Source: Luteimonas terricola (GTDB lineage: Bacteria; Pseudomonadota; Gammaproteobacteria; Xanthomonadales; Xanthomonadaceae). Taken from it: a stretch of 64,000 nucleotides of DNA. Each line of letters opens with the position of its first letter. Within the stretch, counting starts at the first letter, position 1. Both the position numbers and the translations under genes were made by a program. The notes beneath the pieces were generated by a model. That model was not told the origin of the DNA, made no database searches, and was given only the letters and a program-made list of their open reading frames with translations. The stretch spans positions 1 to 64,000 of the forward strand of contig NZ_SJRX01000007.1 of the NCBI RefSeq assembly GCF_004352845.1, in the 5' to 3' direction. Shown here piece by piece: positions 35,371-46,900 of the stretch.

Positions 35371-37776
35371 TTATCGCCCGCTGTTACGCGTATGAATGAC
35401 CTCCATGCTGCCCATGGCTCGATCGCTGCGCAAATCAACGGCACCACGCGGACGCACCAAAATCGTGGCACGCACGCCGTCATCCGCACGGAAGTTGAAG
35501 CGCTGACCACCCCTGACGTTCGATGAGCCGGTCTGGCGGAAACCTGCTGTTCCCATGCGCACCGCGAGCTCAGACCCGATCAGGCGGGCGTCCACCTGCT
35601 CGAATTCGATCACGATCTTTCGTGTACGTTCAGCGCCTTCCTCAGCCGCTTCATCGCTGACGACATCATAGGGCACCCCCAGCGCAATCCCAGCCAGCAG
35701 CTGCTTGTCCGCAGCGTCGGCTGCCGGCAGCTCCAAGGGCGCAGGCAATCTCCGCCACTCATGGTTGCCGCCGCCGTCCGGGCCTTTCCATCCTGCTGTG
35801 CTTCCGGAGATGGCTTTGATCCAGTCCTTGGCCTGCCCGGTGGCAATGAGATGTTCTCCGATCCGCCACGAGCCGCGCATGCTCAGATGCGCTCTATCGA
35901 AGTAGATGGGATGCCCACCGAGATAAGCTGGACACCAGTCCGCATTGCAGATCGCCGAACCGACATCCAAATAGGCCATGTCGCTGTCCTGGCTCGCGAG
36001 ACCGGCCAGGTAGTTGTTGACGGCCAGCCCCTTATTCCGGACGTTCTGATTGCTGCATGAGGTGGAGCCGCCAAGCCTGGCCCAGCGCTGGTCGCATTCG
36101 CGGTTGTACGAGGCCAGCGTCGGCACCCGGCCCAGCAGCACTACCCTGGCTCCCGTTGCCCTCACTTCGGCGATCGTGGCGAGCAGATCATCATGGAATC
36201 CCGGAACCTTATCGTAGGACGACCAACTGGCGCCGAAGATCACGACGTCAAACTCATTGTTCAGCACGTGCTCCCGGATGTACGGCCGGAACGCCGCGCA
36301 GCCGGCCTTGTACCTTCCATAGCCGTAGTCGCCGCCGAATACGGGCGGGCATGAGGAATGCGAGGCGTTTCTGATTTGCAGACCGGCATGCTTGCCAATG
36401 ATATCCAGCGCACCGATATGGTGGGAGGCGTGCGAGTCCCCCCATAGCAGGATCCTCGGCGATCCTTCCTCGGGACTATCCGAGCCGATGAGGCATCTCG
36501 GCTCTGACAGGATGCCGGGAACGTGCTTCGACAGCTGGCAGTTGTAGTCGAAGTTAAAGGCCGCAGCGGTCTCCTCCTCCAGACGCTTGAACCCTGCCGA
36601 AGACTCGATCCTCGCTTTCAGTCCATCTGTCTTTACGAAGTAGGCGGCCGGAACCAGCACAAGCGAGGCAGGCAGCAGGAGCAGGAACAACACCTGCCAC
36701 TTCCCCCGCCAGCGAATCCGCCTCGTTGGACCCTCGACGTACCGGTATGAAAGGAAGGACAGCACGAGCATGGCAGCGACCGCGAGGACCGCATGCGTGA
36801 TGGCGACTGCTCCGTAGTAGTAGCGGATGAATGCCAGGATCGGCCAGTGCCACAGATAGAGGGAGTATGAAATCAGGCCAATCCACACCATCGGTTTGTT
36901 GGCCAGCAGCCACTGCAGGAGGCGTGAGCGGGTACCGGCCAGGATGACCAGCGCGGCACCCACACACGGATAAAGTGCATTGAGGCCGGGGAAGGGCGAC
37001 AGGTCATCGAGGTAGAACACTGAGTAGGCAATCGCACTCAGGCCGGCGATGCCAACGCCCTCCGCAACGAGCGGCTTCTGCAGCCAGCCTGCTCCGCGCT
37101 CCCGCCTCAGTGACAGGGCGAGCAACGCGCCGATCATCAGCTCGCCGGCACGGGCCGGCAGCATGAAGTAGCTGAACTTCGGGTCCGTTTCGTTGGTCGC
37201 TTCGGCAAGTGCAAAAGATGCGACCGCGATGACCACCGCCCCAAGGATCGCCAGGGCGATCCGGTTCTTCCGGCCCACGGTCACCAACAGCAGCAGGAGT
37301 GGCCAGACCAGGTAGAACTGCTCCTCCACACCAAGCGACCACAGGTGCAGCAGCGGCTCCTGGTCGCTGGCATCGGCGAAGTAGTCATCGTCCAGATAGC
37401 GCCAGAAATAGATATTCGCCGCTGAAACCACGGAAAAAATCGACGAGAGCGACAGCCGCCCGAGCGCATCAGGCAACAACAGGAAGGCGCCCGCAAGCAG
37501 CGTTGCAGCTACCACCACGAGCATCACCGGGATGATCCGACGGATCCGGCGGAGGTAGAAATCCGCCAGCGAGAACGTCCCATCCTGGAGTTGGCGCCAG
37601 ATGATCGACGTGATCAGGAAGCCCGAGATCACGAAGAAGATGTCGACGCCGACATAGCCGCCCGGCAGCCAGGTCTTGTTGATGTGGTAAATGACCACGG
37701 CTGCCACGGCGACTGCACGAAGGCCGTCGATCTCCGGCCTGTAACCTGCTCTGTGAGCTTTTCCAATATCCATCAA
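35371..37776 (-). CDS. OafA-type acyltransferase with SGNH and a C-terminal novel domain
   Basis: 801 residues, about 150 longer than common OafA/YrhL proteins. Residues about 8-360 form the acyltransferase-3 membrane domain (YRPEIDGLRAVAVAAVVIYH with the conserved R...H, then GVDIFFVISGFLIT and SLGVEEQFYLVWP). Residues about 410-665 are a periplasmic SGNH hydrolase-like domain: LLWGDSHASH at about 446 and DRAHLSMRG at about 624. Residues 696-800 are an extra domain that aligns without gaps, 59 of 105 residues identical, with residues 47-151 of the lipoprotein encoded at 40453-40938. It likely O-acetylates the polysaccharide in the periplasm. Last gene of the minus-strand operon, 80 nt after the heparinase gene. 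Confidence 0.88.
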   Translation of the reverse strand: MMDIGKAHRAGYRPEIDGLRAVAVAAVVIYHINKTWLPGGYVGVDIFFVISGFLITSIIWRQLQDGTFSLADFYLRRIRRIIPVMLVVVAATLLAGAFLLLPDALGRLSLSSIFSVVSAANIYFWRYLDDDYFADASDQEPLLHLWSLGVEEQFYLVWPLLLLLVTVGRKNRIALAILGAVVIAVASFALAEATNETDPKFSYFMLPARAGELMIGALLALSLRRERGAGWLQKPLVAEGVGIAGLSAIAYSVFYLDDLSPFPGLNALYPCVGAALVILAGTRSRLLQWLLANKPMVWIGLISYSLYLWHWPILAFIRYYYGAVAITHAVLAVAAMLVLSFLSYRYVEGPTRRIRWRGKWQVLFLLLLPASLVLVPAAYFVKTDGLKARIESSAGFKRLEEETAAAFNFDYNCQLSKHVPGILSEPRCLIGSDSPEEGSPRILLWGDSHASHHIGALDIIGKHAGLQIRNASHSSCPPVFGGDYGYGRYKAGCAAFRPYIREHVLNNEFDVVIFGASWSSYDKVPGFHDDLLATIAEVRATGARVVLLGRVPTLASYNRECDQRWARLGGSTSCSNQNVRNKGLAVNNYLAGLASQDSDMAYLDVGSAICNADWCPAYLGGHPIYFDRAHLSMRGSWRIGEHLIATGQAKDWIKAISGSTAGWKGPDGGGNHEWRRLPAPLELPAADAADKQLLAGIALGVPYDVVSDEAAEEGAERTRKIVIEFEQVDARLIGSELAVRMGTAGFRQTGSSNVRGGQRFNFRADDGVRATILVRPRGAVDLRSDRAMGSMEVIHTRNSGR

Positions 37777-37856
37777 GTTCCCCGAGGGCTGGCTCCGCCA
37801 GCTTTCTTCTGCAAACGCAGCATCATTGCTTCATCATTTCGTCGCGGCTTGCTGGG

Positions 37857-40472
37857 TCATGCGTACCCGAGGCGTTTCCTGACATCGGACAGGCGCTCAG
37901 CCAGCATTTCGCGCACCGGTATGCCGTGGATGGACCCCAGCTCGGAATCCGTCTGGGCCGCAGACAGCGGTTCGATCGGTGGGAGTGCCGTCAGGGCGTG
38001 CATGTCCGGCATCGCGCCGCACAGGCTGCCAATCCGGTCGAGCACCGGCCCCGGGGCCTGGCTGAAGTCCTCGATCCGGAATTCCAGCGCGAACTTCTGC
38101 CGGACTGCCCAGACGGAAAAGCGCTTCAGCCTCTGGACCTGGCGCGCGAGCGCGGCTTCCGCATCCGCGGCGTGGCGCCAGCCAGCCGAGGGACGGGCTT
38201 GCGCCATCGCATTCAATGCTGCGTCCACGGGTTCCCGCAGGACGAGGACGCGCACCGCATTCTTGTCCCCACGCCAGAACACGTCCTGGTACTGGCCCTG
38301 GCTGCTGTTGATCACGGTATTGAACATCTCCGCGCCGGGCTTCGCGCCCGCGTGAAGCAGGTGTACGGCATCAATGAACAGGAACCGATCTTCTGCCGGC
38401 CAACCCCGGATTACGCGCTGCACCGACGCAGGCAGATAGACCTCGCCTGCCCACAGCATCCCCATCGCGGCCCTGAGGCGTGGCTCGACCAGCGCCGCAT
38501 CCGGATTGCCCGAGCTCGACAGGTGCAGGGTGGGACCATGGCGGCCCTGCCTGACCACTGCCATGGCGAGCAGCCCCTCCACGAAAGCATCGCCGGACAC
38601 TCCATCCTTGCCAATCTGTGTAAGACGCGAGCTGATCTTGCGCCCGTGATGCTCTCCCTGCTGGGGCCACCATCCCGCCGGGGCGAGGCCGTAGCTTCGG
38701 AGCAGTCCCCGTGGCCTCGCATTGACGGTTCCCACATCATGGTGTTCTGGCCTGACGTCCTTGAGGTGGAACTCCAGTCGGCTTTCGAAATGTTCGCACA
38801 ACCGCTCGAACACGATGAGCTTGCATCGTTCGAACCTGTTGAGCTCCCTGGACCAGACTGGGGTATCGCCGTTCGGGAACGCCTCGAGAATGTCTATGCG
38901 GTCGAAGGGCTCACCGAGGTTTCGAATCACAATTTCGCGCATAAACTCGGCATCGGAGAGCCGCACCGACTGGCCTTCGATACTGATCGTCTTATCGGCG
39001 GGAACGTGCCACAGGCTGACGAACTTTCGGACGCTGCCTTCGCCATCCCGCGCAGACAACCGATCGGTCACCTCGAAGCGCATCCCCTTGTCCTCGACCG
39101 CGACTTCGCGGACGGCGTGCAAGCCCGGGTACGATTCGGTCTCGCCTTTCACGACGGGCCTCGTGGCTTCGTCGTCCACCTGCACGAGGCTGCCTGGCGC
39201 GGCGGCGCCCGGGCGGGTCCAAGCATAGTTGCCGTCGTCGACCACGACGACGTTATGCCCCCATTTTGACCGCAGGTAACGACGGACCGGATGCCTCTCG
39301 ACGTAGGAGTACCCGCCGCCATCCAGGAGCCAGTCGTTTCCCCACCAGAGCGTCAGCGACAGGTCGTCGTCGTGGCGGTGGTACTCGGAAAGCTGCCCGC
39401 AGCGGAACACGAGGTGGAGGGCTTCACCGGGCGCTTCCGCTGACTCCCAGTCGTTGCGCGCGACGAAATAGCCGGCATCCGGGAACAGCCGTGACCAGCC
39501 TTCCGGCCTGGTGCCCGAACGCCCCCTGCTGCAGACCCACTGCACGTGCGAGTACTCGCCGGTCCCCTCTAGGGGCTGATAGACATTGACTGCTGGCTTG
39601 CATTCGGTGTCGCCAATCAACGGCAATCGGCCGTCGGGCCGGACGATCCATGCCATAAAGCGGGCCGCCTCGACCAGCTTGCCTCGCAGCCGGTCGCGGA
39701 AGGGCGCATCAAGCGTATCCCCGAAAGTCTGCAGCACGTCCGCGAACAATTTGCTGACGAACTGGTGGTAGCCGGGGCTGTTCTCGACATGACCGCCGTC
39801 CGCAGCAAAGGCGTGGCCGAGCTCGTCCTCCAGCCTGGCCAGCGCCACTTGGCTCCAGCGCGAGGCGCCCTCCAGCCACGGTGCGCACGTCGCAAGCAAC
39901 AGCAGCGCACGCGACTGGTCAATGCCGTGATTGGTGTGCTTGGAGTACATCTCCTCCAAGCACAGACGGTCACCGTGCGCAGCCAGGAATTCCGGGATCA
40001 GGACATTCAGGTCGAACTTCCCGGGGTGTTCATCCAGGTGGCAGAGCAGCGACAGGACGGCCATGATCCGGTTGGAGGTGGCATGGTCGTGCCAGGCGAA
40101 CTCATAGTCGCTGTCGGCGACGACGAACTGGCGATGCCATGTCTCGATCGCCCGGGCCGCGTGGTCGAGCGCGCGTTGGTCGCCGGTCACCGCGTGCACG
40201 GCGATCAGCCATGACATGAAGTTGAACGACGCTGAATGCCATTGCCAGCTCCGGTTCCCCAACGGGTTCGCGGTCCAGTCGGCGAACAGGTCGATCACCA
40301 CCGGTTCGAAGGCGCGGAAGCGGTAGATCCCCCCATCGACCAGATCGCGACCTGCGCGCAGCGCGGCATTGCTGCGGCGGAAGGCTTCGACGCGCTCCCT
40401 GAACGCGTCTGGCCACTGGAAACCCTCCACCGAAACGTCCGGCTTCTGCACTTCAGTTGGAGTCCTGTCCAA
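37857..40472 (-). CDS. Heparinase II/III-like lyase with C-terminal sulfotransferase-like region
   Basis: 871 residues from TTG 40472; GTG 40451, with AGGA 11 nt upstream, is an equally good start and lies 1 nt past the lipoprotein stop. Residues about 60-320 are an alpha/alpha toroid with the family motif GGHVENSPGYHQFV (about 224-237); residues about 350-600 are the beta-sandwich with YHRHDDDLSLTLWW. No signal peptide is seen. From about 660 on the sequence leaves the heparinase fold: VRVLVLREPVDAALNAMA (about 739) and LEFRIEDFSQAPGPVLDRI (about 797) resemble the PAPS-binding R-D-P and the E-D-L-x-x-x-P elements of sulfotransferases, but no N-terminal P-loop is evident. Enzymes of this lyase family cleave uronic-acid glycans, which fits a ManNAcA-containing chain. 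Confidence 0.75.
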   Translation of the reverse strand: MDRTPTEVQKPDVSVEGFQWPDAFRERVEAFRRSNAALRAGRDLVDGGIYRFRAFEPVVIDLFADWTANPLGNRSWQWHSASFNFMSWLIAVHAVTGDQRALDHAARAIETWHRQFVVADSDYEFAWHDHATSNRIMAVLSLLCHLDEHPGKFDLNVLIPEFLAAHGDRLCLEEMYSKHTNHGIDQSRALLLLATCAPWLEGASRWSQVALARLEDELGHAFAADGGHVENSPGYHQFVSKLFADVLQTFGDTLDAPFRDRLRGKLVEAARFMAWIVRPDGRLPLIGDTECKPAVNVYQPLEGTGEYSHVQWVCSRGRSGTRPEGWSRLFPDAGYFVARNDWESAEAPGEALHLVFRCGQLSEYHRHDDDLSLTLWWGNDWLLDGGGYSYVERHPVRRYLRSKWGHNVVVVDDGNYAWTRPGAAAPGSLVQVDDEATRPVVKGETESYPGLHAVREVAVEDKGMRFEVTDRLSARDGEGSVRKFVSLWHVPADKTISIEGQSVRLSDAEFMREIVIRNLGEPFDRIDILEAFPNGDTPVWSRELNRFERCKLIVFERLCEHFESRLEFHLKDVRPEHHDVGTVNARPRGLLRSYGLAPAGWWPQQGEHHGRKISSRLTQIGKDGVSGDAFVEGLLAMAVVRQGRHGPTLHLSSSGNPDAALVEPRLRAAMGMLWAGEVYLPASVQRVIRGWPAEDRFLFIDAVHLLHAGAKPGAEMFNTVINSSQGQYQDVFWRGDKNAVRVLVLREPVDAALNAMAQARPSAGWRHAADAEAALARQVQRLKRFSVWAVRQKFALEFRIEDFSQAPGPVLDRIGSLCGAMPDMHALTALPPIEPLSAAQTDSELGSIHGIPVREMLAERLSDVRKRLGYA

Positions 40473-40938
40473 CTTCGGCTTCGGTTCCGCTGGGCTCCGT
40501 GTAAGCGACCTCGATATTGCCCGTCGACTTGCTGTTCTGGAGTCCGACAGCGCCCCGTGGACGCACGAGGATGCTCACGCGCAGCCCCGGGTCGCCACGG
40601 AAATTGAATCGCGTGCCACCGCGCGTTTCCGACGACCCGGTCAGCCGGTAGCGCGCCGCGACCATGCTGTCGGTGACCTGCTGGCCAATCGCTCCCGCGT
40701 CGGACTGCTCGAATTCGATGACAGTCTTCCTCTTGCGTGCGCCCTCTTCCTCAATCCACTCATCGCTGACCAGCGTGTACGGCACGTTGAGTACGATGCC
40801 CTTCGGCAGGTCGGCACGGACCCCGGGCTGCGACGCGCTTTCCACTGAAGGCGTCTCTGTGACCGATGCCGGCGGCTCCGGCTGCTTGCAGGCGGAGAAC
40901 AGCAGCGGCAACGCCGCGATGAGTATGAGCTTCTTCAT
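40453..40938 (-). CDS. Small lipoprotein carrying the domain shared with OafA
   Basis: 161 residues from ATG 40938, coupled to the giant glycosyltransferase (ATGA overlap). The signal peptide ends in a lipobox (LLFSACKQ), then a Pro/Ser/Glu linker leads into residues 47-151: VPYTLVSDE, a basic stretch, TVIEFEQSDAGAIG, TGSSETRGGTRFNFR and ILVRPRGAVGL. This domain is the one found at the C-terminus of the acyltransferase encoded at 35371 (56% identity over 105 residues, no gaps). The domain is not recognised. It probably sits in the periplasm and may bind the glycan or recruit a partner. Confidence 0.85.
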   Translation of the reverse strand: MKKLILIAALPLLFSACKQPEPPASVTETPSVESASQPGVRADLPKGIVLNVPYTLVSDEWIEEEGARKRKTVIEFEQSDAGAIGQQVTDSMVAARYRLTGSSETRGGTRFNFRGDPGLRVSILVRPRGAVGLQNSKSTGNIEVAYTEPSGTEAEVGQDSN

Positions 40939-43900
40939 GTCATTACCTCTGGGTGCGATGTGGGTTGGTGGGCGTAATGGGTTCCATGGACTGGCTGGTT
41001 GACCAAGCCCTGGGCGCGGATGGATTCGCGGACGGAATCGAAGTCGAACTTCCGCGACACTGCGGCTGCCAATGCCACGGCGGCCTCGCGCAATCCGGGT
41101 TCCGATTCCAGCATGGCGAGCAGGGCAACGGCCTCTTCGGGGGTATCTGCATACAGGGGATAGTCATCGCCGAACACGGACAGGTTCACGGCGTTGCGCG
41201 CCATGATCGGTGGCACGTGCGCACTGGCATACTCAAGCAGCTTGGTCGACAGCTCATGGGTACCGGCCTCGAGAGAGGCGTGCCGCCAGGCCCAGCCCAC
41301 GTCCATCCGCGACAGCTCTGCAAGGAGCTGGCTACGTTCGACGGCGCCGTGCCAGATCACGCCCTCGTCGCCCCCCAGCCGGCGCGCGATCTCCTCCCGG
41401 AACTCCGGGTCGTCGGCCGGGTTGTGGATCTTGTCGCCATAGACGTGGAGGACGACGGCGCGGCCTTGGGCACGCAGGCTGGCCACGCCGTCCAGCATCT
41501 CCCTGACACCCCAGGCTGGAGCGAACTTGCCCGCGTAGACGACGTTTAGCCTGTCGTCCCCGGGCCGCGGCCGGATTGGCCCTTCGGGCGGAACCATCGG
41601 CGGAAGCAGCCGGGTCTTGCCCGCGGCCGCAGGAATCCAGCCCTCCATGTACTCCCTGAACTGCGGCGTCTGGCACAGCACGACGCCGGCTGCGTCAATG
41701 ATGCGCGAGACCCTTTCGGCAATTTCCGGGGTGGCTTGTTCCGGCGTTTGCGGGACGTCCGTCAGGTAGACCCACAGGCGCCCGTGCAGGCCCAGACGCC
41801 TGGAGGCTTCCTCGCACAGGTCCACGCCGCGCAGGATGACCGCGTCATAGCGCCGTTCCCCGTCGTCGCGTTCGATGGCATCCAGCGCGGCGGCAGGCAC
41901 CAGCGCCCTCTCCTCGGGCTCGACGATCCGCAGGCCCGCCAGGCTGAGGAGCGGCGCGATGATGCGCGACTGCACCACCCTCGCCTTCAGGTACAGCGTG
42001 GCCTGCACTTCGGGCATCCCCGCAAGCACTTCGGCCAGCGAAGCCGCCCAGATGGCGGAGCCATCGGTGATGTTGAGGTTCACGTCGCCGTAGATGGCGA
42101 TGCGGCGGAGGGGCCGCGATTCCGGGGCAGGCGCCCTCGCGCCCGGCAGCTGGCCGCCATGGACAAGGACCAGCTCCTTGCCGATCGTGTGCGCTCTGTC
42201 CGAGATGCCGCGGACATGAGCCGCGGCCGCCGCCGACATCCGCTGGAACAAGTCCGGATCAGCCCAGAGCTTGGCGATGGCCGCGGCCAGCCCTGCGCCA
42301 TCCTCCGGCTCCGCCATGAACGCGCAGCGCTCGTCCACGAACTCGGGGATGGCCGCCACCCGGGAGGTCACCGGGACCAGGCCCGAGGCCATGGCCTCGT
42401 CGCGGGACACGCCCTGGCTGTCCATCCGCGACGGCACCAGGAACACGCCGTGCTCGCGATGGAGGGCCGCTATCTCGACCTGGGAAAGGAAGCGCTTCTC
42501 CAGCCGCACGTTCGGATACGCGCGCAGCGGCTCGACGGTCTGGTCGAACAGCGGCCCATCGCCGACGATCGTGAACTCGAGCGCGTCGAAGAACGGTTCC
42601 GCCGACAGCAGCCGGATCGCCTCCACGGTGAGGTCGTTGGCGTAGACGTGGGAGGCGAAGGGGCGTATCGAGAGGATGCGCTTGCGCTGGCCGGGATCCT
42701 TCGGCTCGTGGCGGAACAGGTCGCCGTCGACGAAGTTCGGGATCACGTGCACCTGCCCTTCGGGCAGATCGATGCCGAGGTCGCAGAGCGCCTGGCCGGC
42801 GAGGTACCTGGACACGAACACGACGCGGAGGTTCGGGTGCGGATGCCTGAGGGCGTCTTCCCACATGGCCATGCGCTTGCCGCTGGCGCGGCGCGCCATG
42901 TCCTGGGCCGCGGGGTCGGAGCCGAAGTTGGACAGTCTGCGGAACCAGGGCTGGATCTCGGCGCCATGGATCCACACCACCACGCGCCGGGTTTCGAGCA
43001 GCGGCTTCACGTGCTCCCACATCAGCGGATCCATCGCGTGCACGAGGATGGTTCGGTAGGCGCCGTCCTCGACCAGCATCCGCAGGTGCTCGGCCTGGCC
43101 CGCGACCACGTTCACGCCCTCGAACTCGTCGAAGTGAAGCGGCGCATTGCTGAAACGGAACACGTCCACGCGGCAATCCGCCTCGGCATAGGCCAGGATC
43201 CGCTTGTGCACGAAGCCATAGCGGTACAGGTCGTCGTAGCGCGGGTAGTCCTTGGTGATCAGGAGCGCGTCGCCGCGGCCGATGATCCGGTCCATCACCG
43301 GCGCCATCGCGCCCCGCATCAGGGCCTTCACGGTAGTTTCGCCCGAACCGAGGACACGGAGTCCGAACCGGATCCAGGCGGTGGCGGGCGGCACCGGCAG
43401 CGACTGGTTGGTGTCGGAAGAGACGATGGCGTGCGCGAGCTTGTTCTTCGCCGAATCCAGATAGACGACCACGGCGTTCAGGTACAGCCCGGCCTCGGTC
43501 ACCAGCTGGAATCTGGCGAATCCGTCGTCCACAAGTTCGGCCGGCTTGAAGAGCCGGTTGGCATAGGCGTAGGCGTGCCGCTTGGCGGGCAGCCTCGAGT
43601 CGATCACCACGCCTTCCAGCGAGTGCGACACCTGCATCAGGCCGTCGGCGTGGGCCGAGGGCGTGAACAGCTTCTGCAGCGCGGCGCCGTGGAAGCCAGG
43701 AAGGTCGGCCAGTGAAGCATCGTCGGCGCCGGACTCCGAGGGCTCTGACAGCTCCAAAAGGGTTTCCATGCCGATGCCCTCGTCGATGGCCATCGTGGAA
43801 CTGACCTCGGCCGCGGCCTCGCTGGCACCTGCGCCATCCCGGCAGTAGTTGAACTCGTCGATGGCCAGGCCGGAGATCGGCGCCGTCCGGAATCCGGGCT

Positions 43901-46900
43901 CCACGAGGTCCGCGAGCATGGCTCCTTCCAGCACCGGTGCGCTAACCAGTGAGTGGCGCAGGGGCCAGGCGATATCGTGATGACGATACTGCGCGCCCTC
44001 GTTGACAAGACCGATACTGTCGGCGCCACGCTCGTAATGGGCAAACTTGCCAACCACGGCCGTGCCCGCATAGCCGATCGCCAGCTGCAGGTCCTTGAGG
44101 TAGTGGGCTGCGTAATGGTCCCGGCAATCCAGTACCGTGAACCAGGCGAGGGGCCACTTCCTCGCGGGGTCGATGTCGGCCGCCTGGTGGCACGTAAGCA
44201 CGCTGACGTCGCTGCGCACGGGAACCTCGGGCAGCAGACCGTCGGACACCACCAGGACCAGCGTCCGCGATCCGGCTGACTGCGCGTCAAAGACCTGCAT
44301 GGCCCGGTCCACGTCGGCCTGGTCATCGATCCTGCACGCGACCACCAGCTGCGGCTCTGAAACATCGGTGTGGCGGCCCAACACCTTGCCGGCGAGGTAG
44401 GCCATGCGATGCGCATAGGTGTGCTGGTCCATGACCTTGCGCAGCCCAGCCAGCCGGAACCGCCTTGCGTCCTTTTCGCTGCCGATACGCCTGCGCAGCA
44501 GCGTCTCGATACTACTGGCGCCGTCGCCGCAGACCACGAGGTCGCCGAGCATGAGCTTCAGTCCGCGCGAGAAGTTGCTGATGGTGACGGTATTGCACGC
44601 CAGCAGCTCGAAGGCGCGCCGCGCGAACATGCTCTGCGACTGCTTGACTGTGTTGACGCTGATTCCGTAGCGGTAGCCCTTGTAGGCCCGGTCGATCTCG
44701 GACACGGGCAGGGTTCCCACGACCATGTCCTGGTACTCGGGAGGGAACACCAGTCCCGGATCCTGCTTGCCGTGGTTGCGGTCGTAGATCTCCACCCGCC
44801 CCAGGGCCCTGGCGGCGGCGACCAGTTGTTCGAAGTCGCGACGGCGCTCTGGGTACTTCGCGTAGTACGAGCCGGCGAAGCAGAATGCGTCGACACGCTC
44901 GTAGCGTTCGATGGGATTGTGCACGCGCGGCTGCGCCGCGAACGGCAGCAGGTAGACCCGGTCGTGGCCCAGCTTCTGCCGATAGGCCCGGATGCGGTCG
45001 ATGTCGGTGGTGAACACAGTGTCGACCAGGGCCGCTACGCCGAGGAACAGGGAGAAATGGACCGGATCCTCCTTGTTCCAGAACGCGGTGCGGATGCCTT
45101 TCCGGCGGCAGTAGGCGATCACCTTGCGGAGCTCCGCGCTCGCCTGTGGGACATGCTTCTCCCACATGCCGTTGTGGCCCTGCCATGCCGACTCGACGAG
45201 GAGGAAGTCCGGCTCGAGTTCTTTGATCTGCGCGTGCCAGTCACCCGGTGTCAGCTGCACCAGGTCGCATTCGCCCGCGAAGCAGCTATGGGTGAACTCG
45301 TCCATGATCGCGGCGATGCGAAGCCGCCGGCCGCCGTGACCCTGTGTGGGGATGCCGTCGGCCTCGATGGTTTCAAGCGGGTCGCCGCCACCGGCGACCC
45401 GGCGGCAGCATGCGAGCAGGCCGTCCGCGTACGCCTGCCAGGAATATTCCCGCGAGGCCATGGCCTGGGCCGCGGCGGCCATCCTCTGCGCTTCGCGCGG
45501 CTGGCCTACGAGATCCTCGAGACAGCGGCGCAGAGCCTGCGGGTTGCCGGCCGCATGCACCCGTGCGTTCACGCCGTCCTGCGCGACTTCGCTGAAGGCG
45601 TGGGAGCTCGAGACCAGCACCGGAACTCCGGCCGCCATGGCCTGGAGCAGGCCCGGGCAGGATTCCAGGTCGGACTTGGACGTAGCCTGCCAAGGGAAGG
45701 CCATGACGTCGCAGGCGGCGATGCATTCGGCGCTCCCGGCGTCGCTCTCCGCCTCTACTACTTGGACGCGATGCGCCGGCAGGCGCCTCAGGAGTCGCCT
45801 GTCGCGATCGGGAAGGGTGCCGCTGGAGATCACCAGCAGCCTGCCCTGCCATGCCTCGCCCGGAGCCGGGGGCGCCAACGCCTTTACCAGATCGCCCAGC
45901 CCGCCAAAGGAATGGCCTTCGTGGAGGAAGCCGATGACCAGGCCATCGTCGGGAAGGCCAAGCTGCCGGCGAGCTGAGTTGCGGCCAGGCCCCTCCGCGG
46001 CTGCGGCTACAGGCACGGGAAGGGCAAGCTGCTCGAGCTCGACCACGCCCTTGGCGGTGCGGCGCCGTACCTCTTCGGCCTGCTTCCTCGTGGCTACCAG
46101 CACAAGGTCTGCATGCTCGCAGACCCGTTTTTCGAGCGACTGCTCAAGCTGGAACATGCCGCCCAGGCGCCAGTCGGCCACGCGGCCCTCGCCGGCATAC
46201 TCCGGAAAGCGGAGCCGCTGGTACATCAGGGGCAGGCCGCCTCCTCGAGCCGCCTGCAGGGCGGGCAATGCCGTGCGGTAGGTGCCCACGACGTACACGA
46301 GGGTCGGCGCAATGCTGGCTACGATCGCATCCAGTTCCCTGGCCATGGCCTGGATGCGGTCGTCCGGCGCCCGGGCTGCGCTACCGGCCTTCATCCGCAA
46401 GAGCCGGATCGCCTCCGATTCGACAAACCCTGCATCCAGCGCCGCGCCGCCGGGCACCGCGATCACGACCTCCAGACCGGCCGCGGCCAAGTATTCCGCG
46501 GAACGAGCGACCCGCTCCCGCCCACCGTAGCCGGCTGCCCCCCCACCTTCCCAGACGAGGAGCACGCATTGGCGTCCCTGCCCGCGCGCCGGGTCTTCGG
46601 CCATCCTCGGGATGGACGGAGGTTTCGCCGCGAGGCGGGCATAGCCCCGGATCCGGGCGATCCGCCGATCCTGGCCGGGCGTCGTCGGGTGCCCGCCGGG
46701 GACGCGTGCCAACGCCTCAACCGCCGGTGCCAGCTGCCCGGCATCCTGCTTGAGGAAGGCCAGCCAGAGCGCCCGCCCCGGCGCTGCGTCGAAGGATGCC
46801 GCCACGTCACCGAAGCGTCCGGCGTCCCGCCCCGACAAGGACAGCACCCGTGTGGCCAGCCCCGCGTAGACGGAGGCCCGCTCGCGCCCGTTAAGGAACT

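Noticed and set aside
37857-40472. Calling the C-terminus of the heparinase protein a full sulfotransferase
   Set aside because: The N-terminal P-loop that binds the 5'-phosphosulfate is not visible; only a resemblance is claimed.
41736-43715. A 659-codon frame antisense to the giant glycosyltransferase
   Set aside because: Composition (His/Gln/Val/Gly-rich) is that of a shadow frame; the minus-strand gene is continuous and full of motifs.
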